DNA from: Candidatus Nomurabacteria bacterium RIFCSPHIGHO2_01_FULL_41_71
GTDB taxonomy: Bacteria; Patescibacteriota; Minisyncoccia; Phycocordibacterales; UBA9973
Assembly (NCBI GenBank): GCA_001785355.1
Contig: MFTQ01000007.1
Coordinates: 1 to 34,658 of the forward strand
Length of the DNA: 34,658 nucleotides
Direction of reading: 5' to 3'
Part shown: positions 25,066 through 34,029 of the stretch, piece by piece
How the letters are laid out: each line of letters starts with the position of its first letter
Numbering within the stretch: position 1 is the first letter of the stretch
The notes under the pieces: generated by a model
Database searches by the model: none
What the model saw: the letters and a program-made list of their open reading frames with translations, nothing else
What the model was told of the DNA's origin: nothing
Translations under genes and position numbers: made by a program

Positions 25066-25563
25066 ATGCGTATTCTAGGCATTGATCCCGGGTTTGAGAG
25101 ATTGGGAATCGCGGTTTTGGACCCCGTCGCTCGCGAGCGACGGGGTGGAAAAAATTATAATCATTGTGTAATTTTTTCCGAATGCTTCAAGACTTCGGCT
25201 AAATTGGAATTTGCGGAAAGATTGAAGTTGATCGGCGAAGAGGTTAAAAAAGTAATCAAAAAATACAAGCCGGAAGTTTTGGCTATTGAGACTTTATTTT
25301 TTACCACCAATCAGAAAACGGTCATGCGAGTGGCGGAGGCGCGCGGGGTATGTATGTATGAAGCGAAAAAGGCCGGCCTTGATATTTTTGAGGCGACGCC
25401 CCTCCAGATAAAAATAGCCGTAACGGGCTACGGCCGAGCGGACAAGGCGCAGATAATGAAAATGCTTAAAATGTTGGTGGAAATAGAGAAAAATAAAACA
25501 TCGGATGATGAGCTTGACGCTATCGCTGTTGCTTTAACCGGGTTTTCCACACTTCGAGTCTAA
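25066..25563 (+). CDS. ruvC: Holliday junction resolvase RuvC
   Basis: MRILGIDPGFERLGIAVL...VLAIETLFFTTNQKTVMRVAEARGVCMYEAKKAGLDIFEATPLQIKIAVTGYGRADKAQ...SDDELDAIAVALT. Confidence 0.93.
   Translation: MRILGIDPGFERLGIAVLDPVARERRGGKNYNHCVIFSECFKTSAKLEFAERLKLIGEEVKKVIKKYKPEVLAIETLFFTTNQKTVMRVAEARGVCMYEAKKAGLDIFEATPLQIKIAVTGYGRADKAQIMKMLKMLVEIEKNKTSDDELDAIAVALTGFSTLRV
25121..25146. repeat. 26-nt perfect palindrome inside ruvC
   Basis: ACCCCGTCGCTCGCGAGCGACGGGGT encodes DPVARERRG(G). Confidence 0.9.
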
Positions 25564-25646
25564 TTGCTATTGCCAAGTTTTTTTGATTTTGATACAAAAT
25601 AAGCGTTATTAGAATAATTTTGCGATCCGCCTCGAGCGGATAAGTT

Positions 25647-25760
25647 ATGGATGAAGAAGAAAAATTAGAAGATGGGGAAGAGCCGATGGAAGAAACTCAA
25701 GGAGAGGATGGTTTCAGATTTGAAGACGATGAATATGACGACCCGGATCGAGACCATTAA
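25647..25760 (+). CDS. small acidic protein, 37 aa
   Basis: ATG..TAA: MDEEEKLEDGEEPMEETQGEDGFRFEDDEYDDPDRDH; preceded by hairpin ATCCGC-CTCGA-GCGGAT (25625-25641), followed by a strong terminator. Below the ORF track size cutoff. Confidence 0.5.
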   Translation: MDEEEKLEDGEEPMEETQGEDGFRFEDDEYDDPDRDH

Positions 25761-25761
25761 A

Positions 25762-25794
25762 TAGAAAAACGGAAGCAAAGCTTCCGTTTTTCTA
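25762..25794. terminator. bidirectional intrinsic terminator
   Basis: TAGAAAAACGGAAGC-AAA-GCTTCCGTTTTTCTA, perfect 15-bp stem with A/T tracts; overlaps the tyrS stop codon. Confidence 0.85.
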
Positions 25795-26988
25795 TTTTAC
25801 GGATATTTTAACAAATCTTTTCTTGCCGATTTTCAGAATAATATCTGAGGTAAGGGGGAAATACGGATCCGTGATACTTTGACGGTTTCCCAGATCATGA
25901 ATACCGGAAGCGTTCACCAGCCTGCGCCACTCGCTTTTTGATTTCAAGACCTTGCTTTTTACCAACACATCGCCCAGAAGCTCTTCTCTCTTCCCCGCTA
26001 TTTCTTCCATCTCTTCCGGTATCTCTCCCTTTTGAAAAGTATTGATAAAATTCGCTTCAGCCAGTTTTGCTTTTTTTTCTCCGTGATAAATTTTCACAAT
26101 CTCATAAGCTAGCTTCATTTTTATGTCGCGCGGATTTACTTTTTTCTCAAGTTTGTTCTTAAGCTCTGAAATTTCAAAAAGTGGTAAATCGGTACAAAGA
26201 GTAAAATACTTTATAATGAGATTATCTTTTACCGCCATGACTTTTATAAACATATTATCCGCAGTATCGAGAATAGAAATTACATTTCCCCAAGAAGAAG
26301 ACATTTTTCTGCCATCGGTGCCTTCGAGCATGGAAACAGTCATAATATCCTGTTCTTTTTCTCCGTACCTTTTTTGGACTGTTCTCCCGGCTTTCAAATT
26401 AAAAAGCTGATCGAACCCCCCAATTTCAACATCCGCTTTTACGGCAACACTATCATAACCCTGTAAGGCCGGGTACATAAACTCGACTACAAAAATATCT
26501 TTGCCTTTTTCGAGTCTCTCCTTAAAATTTCTTCTTTTTGACATCTGTTGCACGGTAAAGCATTCAAGTAAGCGAGCCATTTCAAGATAACTCATCTTGG
26601 CCAACCATTTGGAATTGTACTGGATTTCACATTTCGAAATATCAATTACTTTTTTGATTTGCTTGAGATAATCTTTTAAATTTTTTTTAATCTGCTTATC
26701 AGCGAGCATCGGTCTTTTTTCGAGCTTATCCGAAGGATCACCAATCTTGGCGGTAAAATCACCTATAATAAGCACAATTTTATGTCCTAAATCTTGAAAA
26801 GATTTCAGTTTTCGTAACGCAACTGCTCTGCCTAAATGAATATCGGGGCCCGTGGGATCTATCCCAAGTTTGATACGGAGCTGTTCTCCGGAAAGCAAAG
26901 CCTTTCGTAAATGTTCCCTGATAAAAATATCCTGTGTCCCCCTGGTAAGCAGCTCGTCAATTTTGCTTTCATCCGTTGATACTTTCAT
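25792..26988 (-). CDS. tyrS: tyrosine--tRNA ligase
   Basis: LRIKLGIDPTGPDIHLGRAVALRKLKSFQDLGHKIVLIIGDFTAKIGDPSDK; GTDGRKMSSSWGNVI; S4-like C-terminus. Confidence 0.93.
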   Translation of the reverse strand: MKVSTDESKIDELLTRGTQDIFIREHLRKALLSGEQLRIKLGIDPTGPDIHLGRAVALRKLKSFQDLGHKIVLIIGDFTAKIGDPSDKLEKRPMLADKQIKKNLKDYLKQIKKVIDISKCEIQYNSKWLAKMSYLEMARLLECFTVQQMSKRRNFKERLEKGKDIFVVEFMYPALQGYDSVAVKADVEIGGFDQLFNLKAGRTVQKRYGEKEQDIMTVSMLEGTDGRKMSSSWGNVISILDTADNMFIKVMAVKDNLIIKYFTLCTDLPLFEISELKNKLEKKVNPRDIKMKLAYEIVKIYHGEKKAKLAEANFINTFQKGEIPEEMEEIAGKREELLGDVLVKSKVLKSKSEWRRLVNASGIHDLGNRQSITDPYFPLTSDIILKIGKKRFVKISVK

Positions 26989-27027
26989 GATTCGAATAAT
27001 ATCATATTTCTGCTATAATCGGTAGAA

Positions 27028-29577
27028 ATGCTTAAAATTTTTAGAAGATCGCCAAAGGGGTTTCAAAAAAACAAAAACTTCTGGAAAAATATCACCTTCT
27101 TCACAAGCGGAGTTTTTATCCTTTCGGCGGGAATAATAACGATCTGGTTTTCTTCTCTGCAGATCCCGGACTTCAATACTTTCGATGAAAGAAAAGTAAT
27201 CAATTCCACCAAGATATACGACCGCACCGGAGAAATATTGCTTTATGATGTAAATAAAGATATCCGAAGGACAAGTATCGATTTCGCCGACATGGGAATA
27301 AATATCAAGAACGCCACCGTGGCGGTAGAGGATTCCGAATTTTACAATCACAGCGGTATCCGCATTCCATCCATCATCCGAGCCACTATAATAGCCAAGC
27401 TTACCGGTAAGAAATTAACCGGCGGATCCACTATTACCCAGCAGCTTATCAAGAATACTTTGCTTACCGCCGAAACCACAATGATGAAAAAGGTGGGCAG
27501 AAAAATAAAAGAGTGGGTGTTGGCTTTGAAGATGGAACAAGTTTTTTCCAAAGAAAAAATTCTAGAACTTTATTTGAACGAAGTGCCGTATGGAGGCACA
27601 ATTTATGGGATAGAAGAAGCGAGCAGGATGTACTTCAGAAAAAAGCCGGCGGATCTAACCATAGCCGAAGCGGCGTATCTGGCTTCTATCCCGCAGTCTC
27701 CCACTCTTCTTTCTCCTTATGGCAAGAACAAGGACAAACTGGAAGACCGAAAAAATTACGTACTTTCCAGGATGCGTGAACTTAAATTTATTTCTGAAGA
27801 AGAATACCGGGAAGCAAAAAACGAAATAGTGGTTTTTATCCCGCAGGAGTTTCGAAGCATTAAAGCTCCGCATTTCGTCTTTTTTATAAAGGAGTATCTG
27901 GAAGAAAAATACGGAGCGGAGTTGGTGGAAAGGGGCGGGCTTAAAGTCATAACCACTCTCGATTATACTCTCCAGCAAAAGGCGGAAGAATTCGTAAGAG
28001 AAGGCGCCTTGGAGAATGAAAAAGTCTGGGACGGTAAAAATGCCGCTTTGGTGGCCATCGACCCTAAAACCGGACAAATCCTCTCCTTGGTGGGCTCTAG
28101 GGATTATTTTGATAAAGCGGTAGATGGAAATTACAATGTTGCCACCGCTTTCCGCCAACCCGGATCGTCGTTTAAACCTTTTATTTACGCCACTGCTTTC
28201 AGTAAAGGATTCACCGATAAAACCGTGCTTTTCGATCTACCGACAGAGTTTCAAACTACCTGCGACGCTTTCGGCAAAGCTCTTCCCAATCACAACCAAG
28301 AAGACTGCTATATGCCGGATAATTATGATGGTAAATTCCGCGGTCCTATGAGCTTGCGAAGCGCGCTCGCGGAATCCATAAACGTGGTAGCGGTAAAATT
28401 ATTTTATCTGGCGGGGTTATCGGATTCGCTTAAAACCGCCGAAGAAATGGGAATAAGCACCTTAACCGATATCAACAGATACGGACTTACCTTGGTAATC
28501 GGAGGCGGAGAAGTAAGCTTGCTTGATATGACTTCAGCTTACGGTGTTTTCGCAAATGGAGGAATTAGAAACACGCAAACCGGTATTTTAATGGTGGAAG
28601 ATACGAGGGGAAAAATTTTAGAAGAATACGCCCCGAGTCCTAAAGAGGTCTTGTCTAAAAATTCAGCTTCAATTGTTTCCGACATTCTTTCGGATAATGC
28701 GGCCAGAACACCGACTTTCGGAATCGGCTCGCCGCTTCATATCTCCGGACGGGAAGTAGCGGTAAAAACCGGAACTACTAACAACAACAAGGATGCTTGG
28801 ACCATCGGATATACGCCATCTATCGCCGTCGGGGTATGGGCCGGAAACAACGATAACCAACCGATGAAAAAAGGAGGTTCTGCGGTAGCCGGACCTATTT
28901 GGAATAAATTTATGGCCGAGGCACTCAAGACACTTCCGGAAGAAAATTTCGAAAAACCCGATCCGGCTCTTTATCTGGATAAAAAACCCATCCTCCGCGG
29001 ATTCTGGCAAGGAAATGAAAATTTCTTTATGGATAAAATATCCATGATGCTGGCAACCCCATTCACCCCGGAAGAAACAAAAGAAGAAAAAGTGATAACC
29101 AATGTTCATTCTATATTATACTGGATAGACAAGAAGAATATTTTAGGGCCAGCTCCGGAAAATCCGGAAAGCGACTCGCAATTTAAACACTGGGAAATAC
29201 CGGTACAAAACTGGTGGGCGCAAAATTCATATAAATATGAAAAGGTTACGAAAGAAAACAAACCGACGGGAATAGATAATGTGCATACTCCGTCGACTGA
29301 ACCAGTCATCGAAGTATTGGAGCCAAATCTGCAAAAAACTTACAGATCTGGGGAAAAAATACAACTGAAGGTAAAAAGCTTGGGAGTTTACCCCCTAGAG
29401 AGAATGGATATTTTCATAAATGAAGTTTATCTGGGAACCTTAAATTCCCCTTTTGGTTTTTCTTTTACTCCCGAAGAATTGGATAATTTGAGAGAAAATA
29501 ACGAGTTGAAAGTTATAGTTTACGATAAAGTATTCAATCGAGCTGAAAACGTCTTTTATTTCAAGGTATCCGACTAA
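27028..29577 (+). CDS. class A penicillin-binding protein (transglycosylase/transpeptidase)
   Basis: VAVEDSEFYNHSGIRIPSIIRA...GGSTITQQLIKN...RQPGSSFKPFIYATAF...KTGTTNNNKDAWTIGYTPSIAVGVWAGN. Confidence 0.93.
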   Translation: MLKIFRRSPKGFQKNKNFWKNITFFTSGVFILSAGIITIWFSSLQIPDFNTFDERKVINSTKIYDRTGEILLYDVNKDIRRTSIDFADMGINIKNATVAVEDSEFYNHSGIRIPSIIRATIIAKLTGKKLTGGSTITQQLIKNTLLTAETTMMKKVGRKIKEWVLALKMEQVFSKEKILELYLNEVPYGGTIYGIEEASRMYFRKKPADLTIAEAAYLASIPQSPTLLSPYGKNKDKLEDRKNYVLSRMRELKFISEEEYREAKNEIVVFIPQEFRSIKAPHFVFFIKEYLEEKYGAELVERGGLKVITTLDYTLQQKAEEFVREGALENEKVWDGKNAALVAIDPKTGQILSLVGSRDYFDKAVDGNYNVATAFRQPGSSFKPFIYATAFSKGFTDKTVLFDLPTEFQTTCDAFGKALPNHNQEDCYMPDNYDGKFRGPMSLRSALAESINVVAVKLFYLAGLSDSLKTAEEMGISTLTDINRYGLTLVIGGGEVSLLDMTSAYGVFANGGIRNTQTGILMVEDTRGKILEEYAPSPKEVLSKNSASIVSDILSDNAARTPTFGIGSPLHISGREVAVKTGTTNNNKDAWTIGYTPSIAVGVWAGNNDNQPMKKGGSAVAGPIWNKFMAEALKTLPEENFEKPDPALYLDKKPILRGFWQGNENFFMDKISMMLATPFTPEETKEEKVITNVHSILYWIDKKNILGPAPENPESDSQFKHWEIPVQNWWAQNSYKYEKVTKENKPTGIDNVHTPSTEPVIEVLEPNLQKTYRSGEKIQLKVKSLGVYPLERMDIFINEVYLGTLNSPFGFSFTPEELDNLRENNELKVIVYDKVFNRAENVFYFKVSD

Positions 29578-29835
29578 TTAAATTATTAGCGACGGAGATT
29601 TTTTTTTCAAGGCCACCTTAAGTTCCTCTATAATTTTCTCTCTTTTCATAAAAATTTCGTTTTTATAAATATGCTTTATATCCAGTCGCAATATTCCATT
29701 TCTTATTCCTATTCCCCCAGCAGGGATATCCAGACCGGTAGTTTTTTTTATTACATCTCTAATTATATCTTTCTTTATTTCTTCAGCTAGAAGAACATCT
29801 CTGAAACCGATAAGAAGATCTTTGATTTCGATCAT
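29578..29835 (-). CDS. small hypothetical protein downstream of dnaN (possibly DUF721/DciA-like)
   Basis: 85 aa, one-start overlap with the dnaN operon: MIEIKDLLIGFRDVLLAEEIKKDIIRDVIKKTTGLDIPAGGIGIRNGILRLDIKHIYKNEIFMKREKIIEELK. Confidence 0.5.
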   Translation of the reverse strand: MIEIKDLLIGFRDVLLAEEIKKDIIRDVIKKTTGLDIPAGGIGIRNGILRLDIKHIYKNEIFMKREKIIEELKVALKKKSPSLII

Positions 29836-29844
29836 GTTTTTGAA

Positions 29845-30942
29845 TTATTTATTCATCGGCATAATAAGGTAAGTAAAAGATGGATCAGAAACAGGGGAAA
29901 CCAATATGGGGTGCGCGGCATCGGTTATTTTTATAATCAAGCTGTCGGAATTTATAGACTGGAAGCAATCCATAAAATATTTGTAGTTGAAGGAAAGCTC
30001 CACCGCTTCTCCCTCAAGCGCGGCATCAATCCTTGTCTTATTTTCTCCAACATCTGTATTTTCCGAAGATAGTTCAAATATGCGCTCTTTCGGGGAAATA
30101 GATAAATTCACTTGATTAAATTTATCCGAAAAAATATTTGATAATTTCAGGGCGTTTTGCAGATCTTGTTTTAATATTATGGCCTCTGTTTTCTGGCTTT
30201 TGGGAATAATTTGTCGATAATCCGGAAAAATTCCGTCAATCACTCTGGAAGTGAGATAAACATTTTCCGAAGAGAAAGAAATTTGATTTTTATTGAAAGC
30301 AACATTAACTATCCCGGGAACCTCTCCAAAAATTCTTAAAATTTCAGGCACGTTTCTAAAAGGAAGAATTATTCCCTTTATCTCGTTTAGTTTTTTAATT
30401 TTTATTTTTTTCTCCGCCAAACGGAAAGAATCCGTGGATACAAAAACCAAATCATCTGCATCTTTATACATATAAACACTGGATATTTCCGGCTTTATAT
30501 CAGATACGGAAGAACTATAATAAACCGATTTTATGCCATCTACCAGCTTCTTGGACTCAATTTCAAATGATTCTCCCGATACTAGAGGAATAGTCGGGAA
30601 GTCTTCCGTTGGATTTCCTTTTACTTTTATTTTACTTTTTTTTGTTCTCACTATAATGTTTCCATCCACACTTTCTATATTTACACTCTCGTTTTGCGAT
30701 ATATTCGAGAATATTCCAAAAAGAACAGACCCGGAAATAGCCACAATTCCCTCTTTTTCTATTTTTGCCGGTATTTCTATTTCTAAACCAAGACTTAAAT
30801 TTGTGGATCTTAATTTAATGGATTTTCCGGAAGCTCTAATTAATATAGAGTTTAATATGGGTAATGTAAGGTTTTTGCCGGTAATTCTTTCTGCTTGAGA
30901 AATAGCATCTTTTAGTTTTTCAATTCCGCATTCTATTTTCAT
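29845..30942 (-). CDS. dnaN: DNA polymerase III beta sliding clamp
   Basis: MKIECGIEKLKDAISQAERITGKNLTLPILNSILI...LPFRNVPEILRIFG...FNYKYFMDCFQSI...YLIMPMNK. Confidence 0.93.
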   Translation of the reverse strand: MKIECGIEKLKDAISQAERITGKNLTLPILNSILIRASGKSIKLRSTNLSLGLEIEIPAKIEKEGIVAISGSVLFGIFSNISQNESVNIESVDGNIIVRTKKSKIKVKGNPTEDFPTIPLVSGESFEIESKKLVDGIKSVYYSSSVSDIKPEISSVYMYKDADDLVFVSTDSFRLAEKKIKIKKLNEIKGIILPFRNVPEILRIFGEVPGIVNVAFNKNQISFSSENVYLTSRVIDGIFPDYRQIIPKSQKTEAIILKQDLQNALKLSNIFSDKFNQVNLSISPKERIFELSSENTDVGENKTRIDAALEGEAVELSFNYKYFMDCFQSINSDSLIIKITDAAHPILVSPVSDPSFTYLIMPMNK

Positions 30943-31156
30943 ATGTTTATAATCTTTTATTTTTAATCTACTATTAATAATAGGTCTGTGAATATGTGGA
31001 TAAAAAAATTTTAATTAATAAATGTTGAATATTTTTATTTTTTGTTTTAATTATTTTATTTGATAACCTTTTTTATTTATTGATTTATTTTTTATATTTA
31101 TTTTTTTATAATACTTATTAAATATAATAAACATTTTTTCCACTTATTCTAAACAC
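30943..31156. other. AT-rich dnaN-dnaA intergenic region with DnaA box, candidate oriC/DUE component
   Basis: Perfect DnaA box TGTGGATAA at 30995-31003 followed by about 130 nt of near-pure A/T. Confidence 0.6.
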
Positions 31157-32503
31157 TCATTTAAACATAATCCGTATTTGTTCCATTTCCTGCATTAATC
31201 CCGGGTCACTTTTTATGTCATTTTTTATTTTTAAACATGAATGAATGACGGTAGTATGATCCTTTCCTCCAAGTTTTTGGCCTATTAACGGGTAGGACAC
31301 ATTAAAATCCTCTCTAAGGAGATACATCACTACTTGTCTTGCCTTTACTATTTCCTTTTTTCTGGTTTTTTCATAAATAGAAGTTTCTTGTATTTTATAA
31401 TAATCACCCACTATTTTTACCACATCGCCGATAGCCATATTTTTCTTTGGCCTTATATTATTTTTTAGCAGGTTTTTTACTTCAACCAGAGACAGGGGCC
31501 TATTTTTAAGCCGATATTGGCATATTATGGCATTTAAACTACCCTCCAATTCTCGAATGTTTCCTTCTATCACTTCAGCCACATATTCCAGAATCTCTTT
31601 TTCAAGCCCGATTCCCTGTTCTTCGGACTTTACCTTTAAAATTGCCATACGAGACTCGAATTCGGGTTCGGAAACATCCACAATCATACCGGCGGCAAAA
31701 CGGGATTTTAGCCGGTCTGCCAGCTCTGGAATGTAGTTGGGGTGTTTGTCCGAAGAAAAAATTATCTGTTTGTTGTTCTCATAGAAAGTATTGAATGTAT
31801 GGAACAACTCTTCCTGAATTTTTTCCATTTTGCCGATAAATTGAATGTCATCTATGATCAAGAGATCATATTTTCGATATTTTTCCTTGAAAGAATTTGC
31901 TTTGTTTGACTGGAGAGAGTTTATAAAATCAGTGGCAAACTTTTCTAATGTCATATAATGCGTTTTTTTACTCGGGTATTTATTTTTTATTGAGTTTCCC
32001 ACGGCTTGAATTAAGTGTGTTTTTCCCAAGCCCGTTCCTCCATATACAAAGAAGGGATTATATTTAGTGCCCGGATTATCTATAATAGCTTCTGCCGCGG
32101 CATAGGCGAGCTCATTAAACCCTCCCACGATGAATGAATCGAAACGGTATCTTGGATTTAGATTATCATCCGGATTTATATACAAATCTTTCAACGGCAG
32201 TTCTTTGTTTGCCGGCGCTTCCGTTTTAATCTCCAATACTTCTTCTTTTTCCGATTCTATTTTAGTGATAGTATATTCCACTGCCCGCATACTCTCATAA
32301 GTGCCAGCGATAGTCTTTGTGATCAGTTTATGGTATTTATTCTTGAGCCAATCCCGCACGAATTCATTTGGAACCCCGATGTAAATCACTCCCGTATCTT
32401 CTTTTAAAATGGAGGTATTTTTAAACCAAGTGCTGAAATTCGCTTTTGAAATTCCAGACTCAATCTCCATTAAGCAATTTTTCCAAAGCTGTTTTGTATC
32501 CAT
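31157..32503 (-). CDS. dnaA: chromosomal replication initiator DnaA
   Basis: NPFFVYGGTGLGKTHLIQAVGNSI...LLIIDDIQFIGKMEKIQEELFHTFN...C-terminal GGKDHTTVIHS. Start refined to MDTKQLWKN. Confidence 0.96.
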   Translation of the reverse strand: MDTKQLWKNCLMEIESGISKANFSTWFKNTSILKEDTGVIYIGVPNEFVRDWLKNKYHKLITKTIAGTYESMRAVEYTITKIESEKEEVLEIKTEAPANKELPLKDLYINPDDNLNPRYRFDSFIVGGFNELAYAAAEAIIDNPGTKYNPFFVYGGTGLGKTHLIQAVGNSIKNKYPSKKTHYMTLEKFATDFINSLQSNKANSFKEKYRKYDLLIIDDIQFIGKMEKIQEELFHTFNTFYENNKQIIFSSDKHPNYIPELADRLKSRFAAGMIVDVSEPEFESRMAILKVKSEEQGIGLEKEILEYVAEVIEGNIRELEGSLNAIICQYRLKNRPLSLVEVKNLLKNNIRPKKNMAIGDVVKIVGDYYKIQETSIYEKTRKKEIVKARQVVMYLLREDFNVSYPLIGQKLGGKDHTTVIHSCLKIKNDIKSDPGLMQEMEQIRIMFK

Positions 32504-32562
32504 TGTGGTTCGCATTATACTATACTCGAAAATAAACGCGTCAATAAAAATCTTATTAAGTG

Positions 32563-32582
32563 TGTTGATAATCTGTGGATAA
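32563..32582. promoter_or_regulatory. tandem DnaA boxes upstream of rpmH/dnaA
   Basis: TGTTGATAA (32563-32571) and perfect TGTGGATAA (32574-32582). Confidence 0.65.
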
Positions 32583-32599
32583 TGTTATATGATATACAG

Positions 32600-32734
32600 A
32601 TGTCACAGACATATCAACCAAAAAAAAGAAAACGCGCGAAGACTCACGGTTTTTTGACCCGGTCTAAATCCAAGACCGGCAAGAGAACACTTTCAAGAAG
32701 ACGCCGTAAGGGCAGGAAGAAGCTCTCCGTTTAA
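32600..32734 (+). CDS. rpmH: 50S ribosomal protein L34
   Basis: MSQTYQPKKRKRAKTHGFLTRSKSKTGKRTLSRRRRKGRKKLSV, 44 aa, missed by the ORF track size cutoff. Confidence 0.95.
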   Translation: MSQTYQPKKRKRAKTHGFLTRSKSKTGKRTLSRRRRKGRKKLSV

Positions 32735-32735
32735 C

Positions 32736-33062
32736 ATGACCCCCAAAACAAGCAGGGCGGACAGAAGGACTATAGAAAAAATTTTTAAAACAGGCAAATC
32801 GTTTGTTTCCAATGGATTAATATTTAAGTTTTTTTTAGATAAAAGTTTTCTTTCTCCAAAGATATCGTTTATTGTTCCCAAAACGATAGCGAAAGGGGCG
32901 GTAGATCGCAACAGACTAAGGAGACAGGGATATGGGGCTCTTCAAATACACTTCCACCAATTTCCCAAAAACACAGCGGGAGCCTTCGTTTTTAAAAAAC
33001 TATTTTATTCGGTTGCGGATATTGAAAATGAAATTAAAAATATTCTTTTTAAAATTAATTAG
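32736..33062 (+). CDS. rnpA: ribonuclease P protein component
   Basis: IFKTGKSFVSNGLIFKFF...ISFIVPKTIAKGAVDRNRLRRQGYGAL; located between rpmH and yidD. Confidence 0.9.
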   Translation: MTPKTSRADRRTIEKIFKTGKSFVSNGLIFKFFLDKSFLSPKISFIVPKTIAKGAVDRNRLRRQGYGALQIHFHQFPKNTAGAFVFKKLFYSVADIENEIKNILFKIN

Positions 33063-33243
33063 CTTTTATCAGAAAAATATTTCCGTTTTCACCATCAGGC
33101 GTTGCGTTTTCTATCCCACTTGTTCGGAATATGCCAAAGACGCAATTTTAAAATATGGCATCGCGAAAGGAGTTTGGTTTGCCAGTCTTCGTATTTTAAG
33201 ATGCCATCCGTGGCAGAAAAACCGCATCGATCCGATAAAATAA
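33028..33243 (+). CDS. yidD: membrane protein insertion efficiency factor YidD
   Basis: MKLKIFFLKLISFYQKNISVFTIRRCVFYPTCSEYAKDAILKYGIAKGVWFASLRILRCHPW; start refined, overlaps the rnpA end. Confidence 0.92.
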   Translation: MKLKIFFLKLISFYQKNISVFTIRRCVFYPTCSEYAKDAILKYGIAKGVWFASLRILRCHPWQKNRIDPIK

Positions 33244-33282
33244 AAAATTGATAATTTAGCCCCGTTCATATAGAATGAAATT

Positions 33283-34023
33283 ATGCTTCATAATATATGG
33301 GATTTTACGCTGTATAAACCGCTTATAAACGCGTTGGCATTTCTGGTTTCTATCATACCGGGGGGAGATTTGGGGATTGCGGTGATTCTTATCACCATTT
33401 TGATTAAATTAATCCTTTTTCCGCTTTCCCAGCATTCCATCAGAAACCAAGCGGCCATGGCTATGCTTGGCCCGGAGATAAATAAGATAAAAGCAAACGG
33501 AAAAAGTAAAGAAGAACAAGCCAGACTAACTTTCGAACTTTATAAAAAACATAAAACCAATCCCTTTTCCGGTTGTCTGGTGCAAATTCCCATCATTATT
33601 ATTTTTATTTCTTTATATTATGTTTTTTATAAAGGCGTGAATTTCAATACCGAATCCTTATACTCTTTTGTGCATATTCCGGAAAATATAAATCTTCTTT
33701 TCTTGGGTATTTTGGATATCAGTCAAAAGAATATTATTTTGGCGATCTTAGCCGGAGCATCCCAGTATTTTCAGGCATACTTTATGCCCAAACTTCCGTC
33801 TTCTCAAGCCACCCCGGGATCTTTTCAAGAAAGTTTCTCAAAAAGCATGAATATGCAAATGAAATATTTTTTTCCGTTTTTGATGGCCTTTATCGCTTAT
33901 GGCTCCGGAGCTCTCGCTCTATATTGGATTACCAGCAATGTTTTCACCATTTTTCAACAAATTTATGTGGGCAAAACGGAAGCAAGAGTTTTGCATAAAG
34001 AAGCGGAAAAACTAAACCCGTAA
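33283..34023 (+). CDS. yidC: YidC/Oxa1 family membrane insertase
   Basis: GGDLGIAVILITILIKLILFPLSQHSIRNQAAMAMLGPEINKIK...KHKTNPFSGCLVQIPIIIIFISLYYVF...ALALYWITSNVFTIFQQ. Confidence 0.93.
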   Translation: MLHNIWDFTLYKPLINALAFLVSIIPGGDLGIAVILITILIKLILFPLSQHSIRNQAAMAMLGPEINKIKANGKSKEEQARLTFELYKKHKTNPFSGCLVQIPIIIIFISLYYVFYKGVNFNTESLYSFVHIPENINLLFLGILDISQKNIILAILAGASQYFQAYFMPKLPSSQATPGSFQESFSKSMNMQMKYFFPFLMAFIAYGSGALALYWITSNVFTIFQQIYVGKTEARVLHKEAEKLNP

Positions 34024-34029
34024 AATAAC

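Noticed and set aside
15956-25146. Claim that the RAYT directly mobilised the repair-gene palindromes
   Set aside because: The RAYT-flanking hairpin sequence has no other copy in this window and does not match the coding palindromes, so a direct link cannot be asserted, only proposed.
28335-28376. ATTCCGCG..CGCGGAAT in the PBP gene
   Set aside because: Encodes the conserved transpeptidase region RGPMSLRSALAESIN; no apparent extra residues.
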